From positions 496,001 through 560,000 of the forward strand of contig NZ_NSGG01000004.1 in the NCBI RefSeq assembly GCF_002295065.1: a DNA stretch of 64,000 nucleotides. The letters run 5' to 3'. Shown here in pieces: positions 62,473 to 64,000 of the stretch. Source of the stretch: Mesorhizobium sp. WSM3859. Lineage in GTDB: Bacteria; Pseudomonadota; Alphaproteobacteria; Rhizobiales; Rhizobiaceae. The stretch's first letter is position 1, and every line of letters begins with the position of its first letter. The notes under the pieces are model-generated. The model was given only the letters and a program-made list of their open reading frames with translations, did no database searches and was not told where the DNA came from. Both the position numbers and the translations under genes were made by a program.

Positions 62473-63456
62473 ATGAAGACATTCCGCAATTGCCTGATGA
62501 CCGCGGTCAGCGCAGGCCTGCTGGGCTTGGGGCTTGCCGCTCCCGCCGACGCCGGCGCCATTCGCCTCGGCATGACCACCTGGGTCGGGTACGGGCCGCT
62601 GTTTCTTGCCCGCGACCTCGGTTACTTCAAGGAGGCCGGCGTTGATGTCGATCTGAAAGTGATCGAAGAATCGGCGCTCTATATGGCGGCGGTCGCCGGC
62701 GGCGATCTCGACGGCGCGGCATCCACGGTCGACGAACTGATGAAGTACCGCTCCGACGACCTCTGCTTCAAATATGTCGTGGCGCTTGACGACAGCCACG
62801 GCGGCGACGGCGTCGTCACGCAGGCCGACGTCAAGTCCCTTAAGGATTTGAAGGGCCAGCCCGTCGCCCTGAACGAGGGCTCCGTTTCCGAATTCTGGTT
62901 CAACGTGCTCCTGAAAAAGGAAGGCATGACAGAGGACGATGTCAGCGTCACCAACATGACCGCCGACGACGCCGCGACGGCCTTCATCGCCGGCCAGGTT
63001 CCGGCCGCCGTGACCTGGGAGCCGCACCTGACCGAAGTCCGCAAGGGCGGCAAGGGAAAGGTGCTGATCGACTCCACGACGACGCCTGGCCTGATCGTCG
63101 ACGTGATCGCGCTCAAATGCGACCTGATCGAGAAGCATCCCGAAGATGTGAAGGCTTTGATCAAGGGCTATTACAAGGCGGTCGACTACATCAAGACCAA
63201 TCCGGACAAGGCCTATGAGATCATGGCCAAGGGCATTGGCGGCTATCTCGAGAAGCCCGAGGATTTCGCGGCCGGCGCCCAGGGCGTGCGCTATTACGAC
63301 CGCGCCCGCAACCTGGAATTCTTCGGCACTCCGGAAAAGAGCGAAGCGGCCGACCTGGTGAACTTCGCCCAGGATGTCTGGGGCAAGGCCGACAAGCTCA
63401 AGATGACGATCGACGCGAAGACCATCCTCGATACCGATTTCATCAAGGAACAGTGA
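62473..63456 (+). CDS. Sulfonate/nitrate/taurine-type ABC substrate-binding protein
   Basis: 327 residues from ATG 62473 with a Sec signal (cleavage near DAGA, residue 26-29). NMT1/SsuA-like fold: GMTTWVGYGPLFLARDLGYF, AGGDLDGAASTVDELMKYRS, FIAGQVPAAVTWEPHLTEVR. It feeds the permease gene that follows. The ligand is unclear; sulfonates fit the neighbours, but relatives bind nitrate, taurine, thiamine precursors or guanidine-type compounds. Confidence 0.87.
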   Translation: MKTFRNCLMTAVSAGLLGLGLAAPADAGAIRLGMTTWVGYGPLFLARDLGYFKEAGVDVDLKVIEESALYMAAVAGGDLDGAASTVDELMKYRSDDLCFKYVVALDDSHGGDGVVTQADVKSLKDLKGQPVALNEGSVSEFWFNVLLKKEGMTEDDVSVTNMTADDAATAFIAGQVPAAVTWEPHLTEVRKGGKGKVLIDSTTTPGLIVDVIALKCDLIEKHPEDVKALIKGYYKAVDYIKTNPDKAYEIMAKGIGGYLEKPEDFAAGAQGVRYYDRARNLEFFGTPEKSEAADLVNFAQDVWGKADKLKMTIDAKTILDTDFIKEQ

Positions 63457-63469
63457 GCCTTCGAAACTG

Positions 63470-63502
63470 ACAGGGTTGGTCCCTCGGGGCCGGCCCTGTT
63501 TT
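63470..63502 (+). terminator. Intercistronic stem-loop with short T-run after the binding-protein gene
   Basis: ACAGGGTTGG pairs with CCGGCCCTGT (two G-T wobbles) around loop TCCCTCGGGG, then TTT. It resembles a partial intrinsic terminator and probably lowers permease expression relative to the binding protein. Confidence 0.6.
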
Positions 63503-63544
63503 CTCGAAAGCCAGAGTTTCGCGTATAATCACGGAGGCCATCCT

Positions 63545-64000
63545 ATGGCACAGAGGCGGACGGCGTGGACGCGCCTGACGACCCCATTCGCCAACATTCC
63601 CGCCAGCACTGCAACCACGCTCGCATTGGCAATGTGGATAGCCGTGATCGGCGGCTGGGCCTTGCTGTCCTACGGCCGTGTCGTGCCGAACATGTTCCTG
63701 CCGACGCCCGGAACGGTGCTGCAGACGGCCTATCGCATGTCGCTCGACGGCAGTCTTTTCTACCACACTTTCACCAGCGCCAAGGTGGTGATTCTGGGCT
63801 TCATCGTATCCTCGGCGATCGCGGTGCCGCTGGGGTTGTGGATGGGCACCTACCGGGCTGTGCAGGCGCCGCTGGAGCCGCTGGTCAACTTCATCCGCTA
63901 TTTGCCGGTGACTTCCTTCGTGCCGCTGTTCATCCTTTGGATCGGCATCGGTATCGAGCAACGAATAGCGGTCATCTTCTTCGGTACCTTCTTCCAGCAG
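63545..64000 (+). CDS. ABC transporter permease, SsuC/TauC type (partial, cut by window end)
   Basis: The first 152 codons are present; the frame is open at the edge. GGAGG lies eight bases ahead of ATG 63545. LPTPGTVLQTAYRMS and IRYLPVTSFVPLFILWIGIG are family hallmarks, the latter leading to the EAA coupling loop, with FFGTFFQ at the edge. It partners the binding protein upstream; the ATPase gene should follow outside the window. Confidence 0.9.
   Translation, partial: MAQRRTAWTRLTTPFANIPASTATTLALAMWIAVIGGWALLSYGRVVPNMFLPTPGTVLQTAYRMSLDGSLFYHTFTSAKVVILGFIVSSAIAVPLGLWMGTYRAVQAPLEPLVNFIRYLPVTSFVPLFILWIGIGIEQRIAVIFFGTFFQQ

Noticed and set aside
62120..62482. 120-codon minus-strand frame in the leader region
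   Set aside because: Arg/Pro/Ala-rich shadow composition, no ribosome site, opposite to all neighbours.
1..64000. tRNA, rRNA, CRISPR, prophage or insertion-sequence genes
   Set aside because: I scanned for tRNA-like cloverleaf tails, regularly spaced repeats, integrase and transposase motifs and found none convincing.

Overview
The window reads as chromosomal DNA of an alphaproteobacterium of the order Hyphomicrobiales, most likely Mesorhizobium or a close relative. The evidence is the high GC content, dense short-gap gene packing, frequent GTG/TTG starts, intergenic mosaic repeats built on GCAATTCC/GGAATTGC arms, many class III nucleotidyl cyclases, and a NodS-like methyltransferase module. 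I see no rRNA, tRNA, CRISPR array, prophage or insertion-sequence transposase. Genus assignment is inference from gene content.

Region 1 (1-11 kb): the tail of a Ras-like small GTPase, two class III cyclases, a large MscS-type channel, a small secreted protein, then a sulfate-ester module. That module holds an AraC/XylS regulator, an outer-membrane barrel protein, a Tat-exported arylsulfatase with a CTPTR formylglycine motif, and its formylglycine-generating enzyme. The barrel gene and the sulfatase gene share a near-identical upstream operator (30 of 32 bases) plus a second element at the same spacing.

Region 2 (11-45 kb): a glycan and cyclic-nucleotide island. It holds MurG-like and GT4 glycosyltransferases, a methyltransferase, a 904-residue ABC-exporter-like protein whose ATPase residues are all substituted, a cNMP-binding protein, an MBL-fold hydrolase, a polysaccharide deacetylase, a DUF3095 protein and a nucleotide-sugar dehydrogenase. 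Three further class III cyclases, a complete oligopeptide-type ABC transporter (26.5-32.5 kb), a GNAT and two unknown proteins follow. A 973-residue protein fuses GT2, NodS-like methyltransferase and NodB-like deacetylase modules. I infer that cAMP made by the cyclases is read by the cNMP-binding protein to control assembly or export of a surface glycan.

Region 3 (44-51 kb): small redox and detoxification genes (redoxin, VOC protein, epoxide hydrolase, two NmrA/QorB-type NAD(P)-binding proteins) with divergent LysR and HxlR regulators.

Region 4 (51-64 kb): an organosulfur acquisition cluster, all on the plus strand. It holds an SsuD-type sulfonate monooxygenase, an FAD/NAD(P)-binding protein, an SfnG-type sulfone monooxygenase, a five-gene Liv-type ABC transporter, an SfnB-type flavin oxidoreductase, an FMN reductase, and a sulfonate/nitrate-type binding protein followed by a permease cut by the window edge. 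Several stem-loops lie between these genes.
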